DNA from: Actinomycetes bacterium
GTDB lineage: Bacteria > Actinomycetota > Acidimicrobiia > Acidimicrobiales > Microtrichaceae
Assembly: GCA_023437745.1 (NCBI GenBank)
Contig: JAEZFI010000255.1
Location: 1-5,277, forward strand
Reading direction: 5' to 3'
DNA: 5,277 bases
Below the pieces are notes generated by a model that was not told the origin of the DNA, made no database searches, and saw only the letters and a list, made by a program, of their open reading frames with translations. A program made the position numbers and the translations under genes. Positions 1 through 5,277 of the stretch are shown here, piece after piece; position 1 is the first letter of the stretch, and each line of letters begins with the position of its first letter.

Positions 1-766
1 CGTACGGCTCGCCGAACTCGTTGACGGCGACGCCGTGCTGGCCCTCGGCGCCGAAGCGGATCGGTTCGCCGTGGACGAGCGGGATCAGCATGTCGGGGCG
101 GGCGTCGCGCTTGAGGATCCCGTCGAACGCCCCGTCGTTGAAGACGTTGCAGTTCTGGTACACCTCGACGAAGGCGGCACCCCGGTGGGCGTGGGCCCGC
201 CGGAACGTCTCGACCATGTGCTTGCGGTCCATGTCGTGGGTGCGGGCCACGAACGTCGCCTCGGCCCCGATGGCGACCGAGATCGGGTTGAACGGATGGT
301 CGATCGAGCCGAACGGCGTCGACTTCGTCACCTTCCCCTGCTCCGACGTCGGCGAGTACTGCCCCTTCGTCAGCCCGTAGATCTGGTTGTTGAACATCAG
401 GATCTTGAGGTTGACGTTGCGGCGCAGCGCGTGGATGAGGTGGTTGCCGCCGATCGAGAGCATGTCGCCGTCGCCGCCGATGACCCACACGTGGAGGGCC
501 GGTCGGGTCATGGCGACGCCGGTCGCAATCGCTGGCGCGCGCCCGTGGATCGAGTGCACCCCGTACGTGTTCATGTAGTACGGCAGCCGGGCGGCGCAGC
601 CGATGCCCGACACGAAGACGAGCTCGTGCGGCGGGATGCCCAGCTCGGGGAGCATCAGCTGCAACGCGGCGAGGATCCCGTAGTCGCCGCAGCCTGGGCA
701 CCAACGCACCTCCTGGTCGGACTCGAAGTCCTTCCGGCCGAGCTCCACCGTGACGCCGTCGCTCAC
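1..766 (-). CDS. korB: 2-oxoglutarate:ferredoxin oxidoreductase subunit beta (KorB), 3' end beyond window
   Basis: This is the thiamine-diphosphate (TPP) and iron-sulfur subunit of a cytoplasmic 2-oxoacid:ferredoxin oxidoreductase. With KorA it would oxidatively decarboxylate a 2-oxoacid, probably 2-oxoglutarate, to its CoA ester and reduce ferredoxin. 255 complete codons are visible; actinobacterial homologues run to about 340-370, so the C-terminus is missing. Seen in the sequence: WCPGCGDYGIL at residues 22-32, with C23 and C26, plus C57 (SGIGCAARLPYY) and C206 (VYQNCNVFND). These four match the usual [4Fe-4S] ligands of the family. HGRAPAIATG lies at 74-83. The TPP/Mg site is GGDGDM at 97-102, with GGNH at 106-109 and the paired Asn at 126-127. 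The start is GTG at 766-764, overlapping the korA stop as GTGA, with GGAG 8 bases upstream (778-775). This implies coupled translation. The 2-oxoglutarate preference rests on resemblance to actinobacterial KorAB; pyruvate or another oxoacid cannot be excluded. Confidence 0.95.
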   Translation of the reverse strand, partial: MSDGVTVELGRKDFESDQEVRWCPGCGDYGILAALQLMLPELGIPPHELVFVSGIGCAARLPYYMNTYGVHSIHGRAPAIATGVAMTRPALHVWVIGGDGDMLSIGGNHLIHALRRNVNLKILMFNNQIYGLTKGQYSPTSEQGKVTKSTPFGSIDHPFNPISVAIGAEATFVARTHDMDRKHMVETFRRAHAHRGAAFVEVYQNCNVFNDGAFDGILKRDARPDMLIPLVHGEPIRFGAEGQHGVAVNEFGEPY

Positions 767-2658
767 CGGTCCATCTCCATCAGCATGCGCTCCTCCATCT
801 CGCTGGCCCGCAGCGGCACCCCAGCCACCCGGGTGAAGCTCTGCGCGTCCACGAGGTAGCGGGCCCGCAGGACCATCGCGAGCTGCCCGAGGTTGATCTC
901 GGCGCACAGCACCTTCGGGTACCGGGCGAGCACGTCCCCCAGATCGGCCGGGAGCGGGCTGAGGTGGTGGACGTGCGCGTGCGCCACCTTCCGGCCCTTG
1001 GCGCGCACCCGTCGGACCCCGGCGGTGATCGACCCCCAGGTCGAGCCCCACCCGACGACGAGCAGCTCGGCGCCTTCCTGGTGGTCGAGCTCCACACCGG
1101 GGATGTCGTCGGCGATCCCGTCGATCTTCGCCTGCCGCAACCGCACCATCCGGTCGTGGTTCTCCGGCTGGTAGCTGATGTTCCCCGAGCCGTCCTCCTT
1201 CTCGATGCCGCCGATCCGGTGCTGGAGGCCGGGGGTGCCGGGCACCGCCCAGGGGCGGGCCAGGGTCTCGGGGTCCCGCAGGTAGGGCCAGAAGCCGGCG
1301 TCGTGGTTGAGCTCGGTGGCGAACGGGACGGAGATGTCGGGCAGCGACGCCACGTCGGGCAGGAGCCACGGCTCGGCCCCGTTGGCCAGATAGCCGTCGG
1401 ACAGGAGGATGACCGGCGTGCGGTACTTCACGGCCAGGCGGGCCGCCTCGAACGCTGCGTCGAAGCAGTGCGACGGCGACTTGGCCGCGACGACCGGGAG
1501 CGGCGACTCCCCGTGGCGGCCGAAGAGCGCGAGGAGGAGGTCCGCCTGCTCCGTCTTGGTCGGCATGCCGGTCGACGGGCCCGCCCGTTGCACGTCGACG
1601 ATCAGCATGGGCAGCTCGAGGCTGATGGCGAGACCGATCGCCTCCGCCTTCAGGTCGAGTCCCGGTCCCGAGGTGCCGGTGACGGCCAGCGCGCCGGAGA
1701 AGGCGGCACCGACGGCGATCGACGCGGCAGCGATCTCGTCCTCGGCCTGCAGGGTCTTCACACCGAAGTTCTTGTGCTTGGACAGCTCGTGGAGGATGTC
1801 GGACGCCGGCGTGATCGGGTAGCTCGCGTAGACGAGCGCGAGGCGGGCCTGGCGGGCGCCGGCGATCAACCCGTAGGCCAGCGCGATGTTGCCGGTGATG
1901 TTCGTGTAGGTGCCCGGCGGGAGCGACGCGGGCTTCACCTCGTAGGGGTGGTCGAACAGCTCTGCCGTCTCCCCGAAGTTCCGGCCCGCCCGCAGCGCCG
2001 CGAGGTTGGCGTCCCGCACGCCGGGCCGCTTGGCGTACTTCTCCTCGATCCACTCGACGATGGGCTTCGCCGGCCTCGTGTACATCCAGCAGATCAAGCC
2101 GAGGGCGAAGAAGTTCTTCGAGCGCTCGGCGTCCCGGAGCTTCACCCCCAGCTCCTTGGTGGCCGAGATCGTGATGGACGTCATCGGCACCGGGTACACG
2201 TTGAACGCGGCGAGCGAGCCGTCCTGCAGCGGGTTGGTGGTGTAGCCGGCCTTGTCGAGGTCACGCTGCTCGAAGCTGTCCTCGTTCACGATCAGCGTCG
2301 AACCCGGCGACATGTCCGGCAGGTTGGCCTTCAGCGCGGCCGGGTTCATCGCCACCAGGACGTTGGGCGAGTCGCCCGGGGTCACGATGTCGCGGTCCGA
2401 GATGTGGACCTGGAACGACGACACGCCGGCGATCGTCCCGGCGGGAGCCCTGATCTCGGCGGGGAAGTTCGGCAAGGTCGCCAGGTCGTTGCCGAACACG
2501 GCGGACAGCTCGGTGAAGCGGTCGCCGACGAGCTGCATGCCGTCGCCGGAGTCGCCGGCGAAGCGGATCACGACGCGGTCGATCTGCATCGACGCTGCGT
2601 CGGTCGGAGTGGTGTCGGTGGACGTGGCGATCCCCCTTCCAGGCGCACCCCCATGCAC
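763..2658 (-). CDS. korA: 2-oxoglutarate:ferredoxin oxidoreductase subunit alpha (KorA), gamma-alpha fusion
   Basis: Large subunit of the two-subunit 2-oxoacid:ferredoxin oxidoreductase, working with KorB just downstream. The 631 residues show the fused order usual for actinobacterial KorA. A gamma domain (about 28-215) begins RFAGDSGDGMQL at 32-43 and continues with NFPAEIRAPAGT at 64-75. An alpha pyrimidine-binding domain (about 250-440) carries YPITPAS at 280-286, the acidic QAEDE at 304-308, GTSGPG at 328-333 and the hallmark QRAGPSTGMPTKTEQ at 357-371. A C-terminal transketolase-like domain has VVGWGST at 534-540 and AEINLGQL at 586-593. No ferredoxin-type Cys cluster is present (only C190, C398, C585), so iron-sulfur binding falls to KorB. 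The start is uncertain. GTG at 2658 has no Shine-Dalgarno sequence, but TAGGGT lies 8 bases upstream, fitting a leaderless transcript. ATG at 2589 would give 608 residues, starting only 5 residues before the conserved block, also without a ribosome site. M. tuberculosis KorA, as I recall it, has a short N-terminal extension, which favours the longer form. Confidence 0.94.
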   Translation of the reverse strand: MHGGAPGRGIATSTDTTPTDAASMQIDRVVIRFAGDSGDGMQLVGDRFTELSAVFGNDLATLPNFPAEIRAPAGTIAGVSSFQVHISDRDIVTPGDSPNVLVAMNPAALKANLPDMSPGSTLIVNEDSFEQRDLDKAGYTTNPLQDGSLAAFNVYPVPMTSITISATKELGVKLRDAERSKNFFALGLICWMYTRPAKPIVEWIEEKYAKRPGVRDANLAALRAGRNFGETAELFDHPYEVKPASLPPGTYTNITGNIALAYGLIAGARQARLALVYASYPITPASDILHELSKHKNFGVKTLQAEDEIAAASIAVGAAFSGALAVTGTSGPGLDLKAEAIGLAISLELPMLIVDVQRAGPSTGMPTKTEQADLLLALFGRHGESPLPVVAAKSPSHCFDAAFEAARLAVKYRTPVILLSDGYLANGAEPWLLPDVASLPDISVPFATELNHDAGFWPYLRDPETLARPWAVPGTPGLQHRIGGIEKEDGSGNISYQPENHDRMVRLRQAKIDGIADDIPGVELDHQEGAELLVVGWGSTWGSITAGVRRVRAKGRKVAHAHVHHLSPLPADLGDVLARYPKVLCAEINLGQLAMVLRARYLVDAQSFTRVAGVPLRASEMEERMLMEMDR

Positions 2659-2666
2659 CTGCCGCG

Positions 2667-2672
2667 ACCCTA
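2667..2672 (-). promoter_or_regulatory. Candidate -10 element of korAB, leaderless spacing
   Basis: On the minus strand TAGGGT (TAnnnT) ends eight bases before the GTG at 2658. With no Shine-Dalgarno sequence at either possible korA start, a leaderless transcript beginning at or next to this GTG is the simplest reading, and it supports the longer KorA. The spacing is slightly longer than at the other two candidates, so support is weaker. Confidence 0.33.
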
Positions 2673-2682
2673 CCGAGGTCGG

Positions 2683-2707
2683 GACGCCGCGCGTCGGCGC
2701 ACGTGCG
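2683..2707. promoter_or_regulatory. Clustered short palindromes upstream of korA, possible regulator site
   Basis: Two inverted repeats lie 11-35 bases upstream of the candidate korA -10 element: GACGC-CGC-GCGTC (2683-2695) and the perfect 10-base palindrome CGCACGTGCG (2698-2707). Their position fits an operator or activator site for korAB. Short G/C palindromes arise often by chance in DNA of this composition, so this is only a suggestion. Confidence 0.22.
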
Positions 2708-2727
2708 TCATCGCTCGCCGGCCCGGG

Positions 2728-2751
2728 ACGCCGGCGGCGAACCGCCGACGC
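2728..2751 (-). terminator. Hairpin directly after the DUF2510 gene, candidate terminator without U-tract
   Basis: Directly after the TGA (2754-2752) the transcript can fold into a 10-pair stem with a UUCG loop (2741-2738). The inner six pairs are pure G/C (CGGCGG with CCGCCG, 2747-2742 and 2737-2732). The outer four include two G-U wobbles. No U-run follows, as is common for actinobacterial intrinsic terminators. The loop-closing pair is G-C, not the extra-stable C-G. It would separate the DUF2510 gene from korAB. Confidence 0.5.
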
Positions 2752-3219
2752 TCAGCGGCGCTGGGCGCTGTAGCCGAAGAGCGCGAACGACGAGGCGACG
2801 AGGGCGAGGCCCCCGACGGTGAGCCAGCTCGCCTCGTCCGCCAGGTACGAGGCCAGCAGCGCGACGGCGCCGATCACCAGCACGAGCAGCGCCAGCAGGG
2901 GCACGATCGCCGGGGCGGGCGAGCGCGCCGGCTCCGTCGAGACGTGCTCCGCCATCGCCCGAGCGAGGTCCTCGGGGGGCGTCGGGCGGGAGGCCACGAA
3001 CTGGTGGCCGTCCCAGTACCGCTGCTGGGCGGGGTTGTTGGGCGTCTCGTACCATCCGCGACGCAGCGAGACCCGCTCGGTCAGGTGGTCGTCGCTCTCG
3101 TCGGTGAGGTCGACGATCGGCGCTCCCTCACGGACGAGCCGGAACGAGCGCAACCGATCGAGCGCCCCACCGCCGTGATCGGAGTGGGGGGACAGGCGGT
3201 ACTCCGTGGGGGTCTCCAT
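2752..3219 (-). CDS. Small membrane protein with a DUF2510-like motif, function unknown
   Basis: A 155-residue protein with no known function. Residues 1-50 are polar and charged. Residues 55-80 contain GWYETPNNPAQQRYWDGHQF, which fits the DUF2510 pattern (GWY.dP....RYWDG..W), a short actinobacterial motif usually near membrane segments. Here the final conserved Trp is replaced by Phe (F75). A linker rich in Pro and Ala (79-104) leads to two hydrophobic segments, about 103-127 and 131-151, joined by a short DEAS turn. The protein ends in QRR. There is no signal peptide, so a hairpin-anchored protein with its N-terminal part in the cytoplasm is the simplest model. The ATG at 3219 is preceded by TAGGTT at leaderless spacing rather than a ribosome site. 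The gene lies 103 bp after tetR and 93 bp before korA on the same strand, with a hairpin right after its stop, so it may be its own transcription unit. Confidence 0.85.
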   Translation of the reverse strand: METPTEYRLSPHSDHGGGALDRLRSFRLVREGAPIVDLTDESDDHLTERVSLRRGWYETPNNPAQQRYWDGHQFVASRPTPPEDLARAMAEHVSTEPARSPAPAIVPLLALLVLVIGAVALLASYLADEASWLTVGGLALVASSFALFGYSAQRR

Positions 3220-3225
3220 GCCGAG

Positions 3226-3231
3226 AACCTA
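3226..3231 (-). promoter_or_regulatory. Candidate -10 element of the DUF2510 gene, leaderless spacing
   Basis: On the minus strand TAGGTT (TAnnnT) ends six bases before the ATG at 3219, the same spacing as at tetR. The six bases between (CTCGGC) hold no ribosome site. This argues that the gene has its own leaderless transcript rather than depending only on read-through from tetR. No good -35 is visible. Confidence 0.4.
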
Positions 3232-3259
3232 ACCCCGCGAGGGTGCGTTCAGACCTCTC

Positions 3260-3279
3260 CTCTCATCTCCGGTTGAGAG
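3260..3279. repeat. Inverted repeat in the tetR-DUF2510 gene gap
   Basis: CTCTCA and TGAGAG form 6-base arms around 8 bases (TCTCCGGT). It lies 41-60 bases before the DUF2510 start, upstream of its candidate -10 element. It could be a weak hairpin ending the tetR transcript or a regulator site. The stem is short and has no U-run, so a terminator role is doubtful. Confidence 0.3.
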
Positions 3280-3291
3280 CGGGCTCAGGCG

Positions 3292-3327
3292 CCGCCGGGG
3301 TCAGCCGTCGGTCCGCCGGGGGTCAGC
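3292..3327. repeat. Imperfect direct repeat at the 3' end of tetR
   Basis: CCGCCGGGGTCAGC (3292-3305) recurs as CCGCCGGGGGTCAGC (3313-3327) with one extra G and a 21-base offset. The second copy contains the tetR stop codon (TCA at 3323-3325 on this strand). It may be a small duplication at the gene end. No function is apparent. Confidence 0.4.
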
Positions 3328-3937
3328 GGTCCTCGACGAGGGCGCGCATGGCCACGGCGATGGTGGCCGCCGCCTCGCGCCGGGACACGGGCGCGCCCAT
3401 CAGCTCGACGATCGACCAGTAGCGATCGAGGAGCGCGAGGAGGGCGAGCCCGGCGGACAGCTCTCCGTCGGTGGAGCCGTCGCCCAGGCGGCTCAGGGCG
3501 GCACCGACCCGCCGGCCGTGGTGGACGATCGAGCGGCGCCCCGCCAAGCGGAGGTCGTCGTCCTCGGCGGAGGCCTGGTTCCACACGAGGATGAAGGCGC
3601 CGTGCTCGTCGAGCAAGTCGAAGTAGCGGTGCACCCACCCCTCGAGCGCTCCGGTGGTCGGCGCCTCGATCCGCTCCAGCTCGGCGATGCAGTCGTCGAC
3701 GGCGGCATAGGTGGTCGTCCCGATCGCCAGGAGCACGTCCCGCTTGGTCGGGAAGTACGTGTAGAAGCCGGAGCGGGAGATCCCGCAGGCCTCGGTGATG
3801 TGCTCGATGCGGGTGCCGCCGAAGCCACGCTCCAGGAAGATCTGCTTCGCCGTGCGGACGATGAGGTCCGTGGTCCGCTGGGCGCGCACTCCCCTCGTCG
3901 CGCCGGGGGTGCGCAGCGACGGCTGGGGGGTCGGCAT
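3323..3937 (-). CDS. TetR/AcrR-family transcriptional repressor
   Basis: A 204-residue one-component regulator of usual TetR length. The N-terminal DNA-binding domain (about 20-68) is clear. Helix 1 is TTDLIVRTAKQIFLERGF (22-39). The helix-turn-helix follows in TRIEHITEACGISRSGFYTYF (42-62), ending in the family signature GFYTYFPTKRDVLLA (57-71). The C-terminal half is helical and variable (for example YFDLLDEHGAFILVWNQ). It would form the dimer and ligand pocket, and its ligand cannot be read from sequence. The ATG at 3937 is the only sensible start. It is divergent from the CoA-transferase gene across 48 bp that contain an 18-bp palindrome, which suggests that it represses both itself and that gene, with an acyl-CoA or related carboxylic acid as a plausible but unproven inducer. 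Upstream GGGG is too close to act as a ribosome site, while TACCGT sits six bases before the ATG, so a leaderless mRNA is likely. Confidence 0.95.
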   Translation of the reverse strand: MPTPQPSLRTPGATRGVRAQRTTDLIVRTAKQIFLERGFGGTRIEHITEACGISRSGFYTYFPTKRDVLLAIGTTTYAAVDDCIAELERIEAPTTGALEGWVHRYFDLLDEHGAFILVWNQASAEDDDLRLAGRRSIVHHGRRVGAALSRLGDGSTDGELSAGLALLALLDRYWSIVELMGAPVSRREAAATIAVAMRALVEDR

Positions 3938-3943
3938 GGCCCC

Positions 3944-3949
3944 ACGGTA
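3944..3949 (-). promoter_or_regulatory. Candidate -10 element of tetR, leaderless spacing
   Basis: On the minus strand TACCGT (pattern TAnnnT) ends exactly six bases before the tetR ATG, the spacing expected if transcription starts at the A of the start codon. No usable ribosome site precedes this ATG. The palindromic operator lies immediately upstream, where the -35 region would be. The hexamer is degenerate, so the support comes from position rather than strength. Confidence 0.4.
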
Positions 3950-3953
3950 CCCT
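3948..3953 (+). promoter_or_regulatory. Candidate -10 element of the CoA-transferase gene
   Basis: TACCCT (TAnnnT) would place the transcription start near 3960-3961, inside the palindrome, giving a leader of about 25 bases that carries the GGAGGG ribosome site. It overlaps the opposite-strand tetR hexamer through the shared GGTACC. No clear -35 element is visible at 16-18 bases upstream. Confidence 0.3.
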
Positions 3954-3969
3954 TGACGGAACCGTCAAG
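3952..3969. promoter_or_regulatory. Palindromic candidate operator between tetR and the CoA-transferase gene
   Basis: CTTGACGG-AA-CCGTCAAG has two perfect 8-base arms around a 2-base centre. It is the strongest inverted repeat I see in the 48-bp divergent intergenic region. Its size and placement fit a TetR dimer site. It lies just upstream of the candidate -10 element of tetR and overlaps the last two bases of the candidate -10 of the CoA-transferase gene plus its likely transcription start, so one bound dimer could block both. Each arm also contains TTGACG, close to a -35 element, so the site may double as promoter sequence. Binding is inferred. Confidence 0.65.
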
Positions 3970-3974
3970 TTCGT

Positions 3975-3980
3975 GGAGGG
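3975..3980 (+). promoter_or_regulatory. Ribosome binding site of the CoA-transferase gene
   Basis: GGAGGG lies five bases before GTG 3986-3988. It is the best Shine-Dalgarno match near the start of the conserved protein and fixes the start, because the frame stays open upstream with no stop. It is also the only strong ribosome site among the genes that head a transcript in this window. Confidence 0.85.
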
Positions 3981-3985
3981 CCGAC

Positions 3986-5227
3986 GTGCAGCTGGGTGAC
4001 ATCGCAAACGAGGCGGCCGCCCGGTACGGCAAGCCGCTCGACGGCGTGCGGGTGCTGGCCGCCGAGCAGATGCAGGCCATGCCGTTCGCCACGCAGCTCC
4101 TCGCCCGCCTCGGCGCCGACGTCGTCAAGGTCGAGCACCCCACGACCGGCGACTCCGGGCGGGGGTCGAGCCCGTTCATGCTCGACCCCGACGGGCGTCG
4201 CGTCGGGGCGACCTACCTGCGGAACAACTTCAACAAGCGCAGCATCGGACTGGACCTCAAGTCCGAGGAGGGTCGCCGCCTCTTCCTCGAGCTCGTCCCG
4301 AAGTTCGACGTGGTCGCCGAGAACTTCAAGGCCGGCACGCTCGAGCGCCTGGGTCTGGGCTACGACGTGATCGCCGAGCGCCACCCCCGGGTGATCCACG
4401 TGTCGCTGTCCGGCTTCGGCGGCGACAGCCCGTACCGCGACTGGCCTGCGTACGCCGCGATCGTCGAGGCCATGTCCGGGCTGTACCACTACTCCACCCC
4501 GGACGGGCCGCCCTCCACCATCCCCGCCGGTGCGCTGGGCGATATCAGCAGCGCGCTGTTCGTCGTGATCGGCGTGCTCGCGGCGCTCCGCCAGCGCGAC
4601 CGCGACGGCCTCGGGCAGCACGTGGACGTGGCGATGCTCGACTCGATGTTGGCCATGACCGACCTCGTGACGAATCTGTGGTCGCTCGGCGCCCGGCCCG
4701 ACAGCGGCCAGACGCTCGGCGTGATCTGCGAGGGCTTCCGGTGCTCCGACGGCTACGTCGTGCTGCAGGTGGTGCGCGAGCACCAGTTCACCCGCCTCGC
4801 GGACCTGGTCGGGAAGCCCGAGTGGCACGACGATCCCCGCTTCGCCGATCGCTACGGCTGGGAGCCCAACCTCGAGTCGGTCATCCGCCCCGCCGTCGAG
4901 GCCTGGTCCTCCACCCGCACCCGCGCCGAGGCCGCCGAGGCGCTGGCCGCCGCGGGGATCGCCGCCGGGCCCAGCCAGACCGCCCCGGAGGTCGTGGCGG
5001 ATCCCCACGTCGCGCTCCACAACATGCTGGTCGAGATGCCCCGCAGCGACGGCGGCGAGCAGCCGGTGCTCGTGCCGGGCAACCCGATCAAGCTCTCGCG
5101 CATGGCGGAAGGCCCGGAGACGCGGGTCCCGTGGCTGGGCGAGCACACCGACGACCTGCTCGCCGCCGAGCTCGGCCTGGGCGCCGACGACCTGGCCCGC
5201 CTCCGGGCCGACGGCGTGATCGGCTGA
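3986..5227 (+). CDS. Family III CoA-transferase (CaiB/BaiF/Frc superfamily)
   Basis: A 413-residue cytoplasmic enzyme of the usual length (about 380-430) for family III CoA-transferases, which move CoA between carboxylic acids through an aspartyl-CoA intermediate. The same fold also includes alpha-methylacyl-CoA racemase. Seen: LGADVVKVEHPTTGD at 42-56 (the common LGA.V.KVE.P..GD block), NKRSIGLDLK at 83-92, VVAENFKAGTLERLGLGY at 109-126, and SLSGFG at 140-145. D186 in GALGDISSALF aligns with the nucleophilic Asp of formyl-CoA transferase. The C-terminal block has VADPHVALHNM at 337-347 and LGEHTDD at 384-390. The glycine of the usual GP near residue 33 is replaced (QAMPFATQLL). The start is GTG at 3986 with GGAGGG five bases upstream; the frame is open far upstream, but that is the antisense of tetR. 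The substrate is unknown. It is probably repressed by the divergent TetR protein. Racemase activity is the main alternative. Confidence 0.94.
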   Translation: MQLGDIANEAAARYGKPLDGVRVLAAEQMQAMPFATQLLARLGADVVKVEHPTTGDSGRGSSPFMLDPDGRRVGATYLRNNFNKRSIGLDLKSEEGRRLFLELVPKFDVVAENFKAGTLERLGLGYDVIAERHPRVIHVSLSGFGGDSPYRDWPAYAAIVEAMSGLYHYSTPDGPPSTIPAGALGDISSALFVVIGVLAALRQRDRDGLGQHVDVAMLDSMLAMTDLVTNLWSLGARPDSGQTLGVICEGFRCSDGYVVLQVVREHQFTRLADLVGKPEWHDDPRFADRYGWEPNLESVIRPAVEAWSSTRTRAEAAEALAAAGIAAGPSQTAPEVVADPHVALHNMLVEMPRSDGGEQPVLVPGNPIKLSRMAEGPETRVPWLGEHTDDLLAAELGLGADDLARLRADGVIG

Positions 5228-5248
5228 CCCCCTTCCCGGGTGATTGGC

Positions 5249-5277
5249 GGGGGGGGGGGGGGCGGCGGGGCGGCGGG
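5249..5277. repeat. G14 homopolymer and G/C-only tail at the window end
   Basis: Fourteen consecutive G (5249-5262) are followed by CGGCGGGGCGGCGGG, with no A or T in the last 29 bases or more. It begins 21 bases after the CoA-transferase stop. It could form G-quadruplex structures on the plus strand, but a homopolymer this long next to an edge is also what poly-G sequencing error looks like at a contig end. The preceding 5228-5248 shows no convincing terminator. Confidence 0.85.

Noticed and set aside
35..859. 274-codon open frame on the plus strand, opposite korB
   Set aside because: It is an antisense shadow of korB, rich in Arg, Val, His and Asp with no domain; korB shows full TPP and Cys motifs.
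2708..3055. 115-codon minus-strand frame overlapping the DUF2510 gene
   Set aside because: It is an out-of-frame shadow with Arg/Pro/Ala/Gly-rich composition and no motif or ribosome site.
964..3276. 770-codon open frame on the plus strand, opposite korA and the DUF2510 gene
   Set aside because: Its translation is low-complexity Arg/Gly/Val/Asp-rich sequence of the kind produced opposite high-GC genes. It matches no recognisable family, while the minus strand encodes a clear KorA.
3518..3985. N-terminal extension of the CoA-transferase frame across tetR
   Set aside because: The frame stays open only because of high GC. The conserved protein begins after GTG 3986, which has a good ribosome site, and the upstream part is antisense to an intact tetR.
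3965..5146. 393-codon open frame on the minus strand, opposite the CoA-transferase gene
   Set aside because: The translation is repetitive Gly/Arg/His/Val-rich sequence, and the plus strand carries the conserved enzyme.
5228..5262. Possible terminator pairing CCCCC after the CoA-transferase stop with the G run
   Set aside because: Any C-run pairs with a G14 tract, the loop would be long and irregular, and the G run itself may be artefactual.
1..5277. A novel defence, mobile or CRISPR-like system
   Set aside because: There are no spaced repeats, integrase, transposase, nuclease or toxin-like genes. Base composition is even across the window and the genes are metabolic and regulatory.

Overview
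The window reads as chromosomal DNA from a high-GC actinobacterium. Third codon positions are almost all G or C, several candidate promoters sit at leaderless spacing, and one gene carries a DUF2510 motif, which is typical of Actinomycetota. A lineage near Acidimicrobiia is a guess; the sequence alone cannot fix it. All five genes look intact apart from the one cut by the left edge. I see no RNA gene, mobile element or CRISPR array.

Layout, left to right: korB (minus strand, 3' end lost at base 1) and korA (minus) encode the two subunits of a 2-oxoacid:ferredoxin oxidoreductase, most likely the 2-oxoglutarate enzyme KorAB. Their reading frames overlap by 4 bases. A 93-bp gap follows with a candidate korA promoter and a stable hairpin. 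Next come a small membrane protein with a DUF2510-like motif (minus), a 103-bp gap, and a TetR-family repressor (minus). A 48-bp divergent promoter region holds a perfect-arm palindrome, CTTGACGG-AA-CCGTCAAG. Last is a family III (CaiB/BaiF) CoA-transferase on the plus strand. The final 30 bases hold a run of 14 G followed by GGC-rich sequence and may be a contig-end artefact.

How the genes may work together: KorAB would convert 2-oxoglutarate and CoA to succinyl-CoA while reducing ferredoxin. The CoA-transferase would activate or move a CoA thioester on an unknown carboxylic acid. The TetR protein probably represses itself and the CoA-transferase through the shared palindrome. Whether it also affects the DUF2510 gene or korAB is not shown; the hairpin after the DUF2510 gene and the candidate promoter before korA argue that korAB is a separate transcription unit. 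I found no convincing new biological system. The most specific testable signal is the divergent tetR/CoA-transferase control region.
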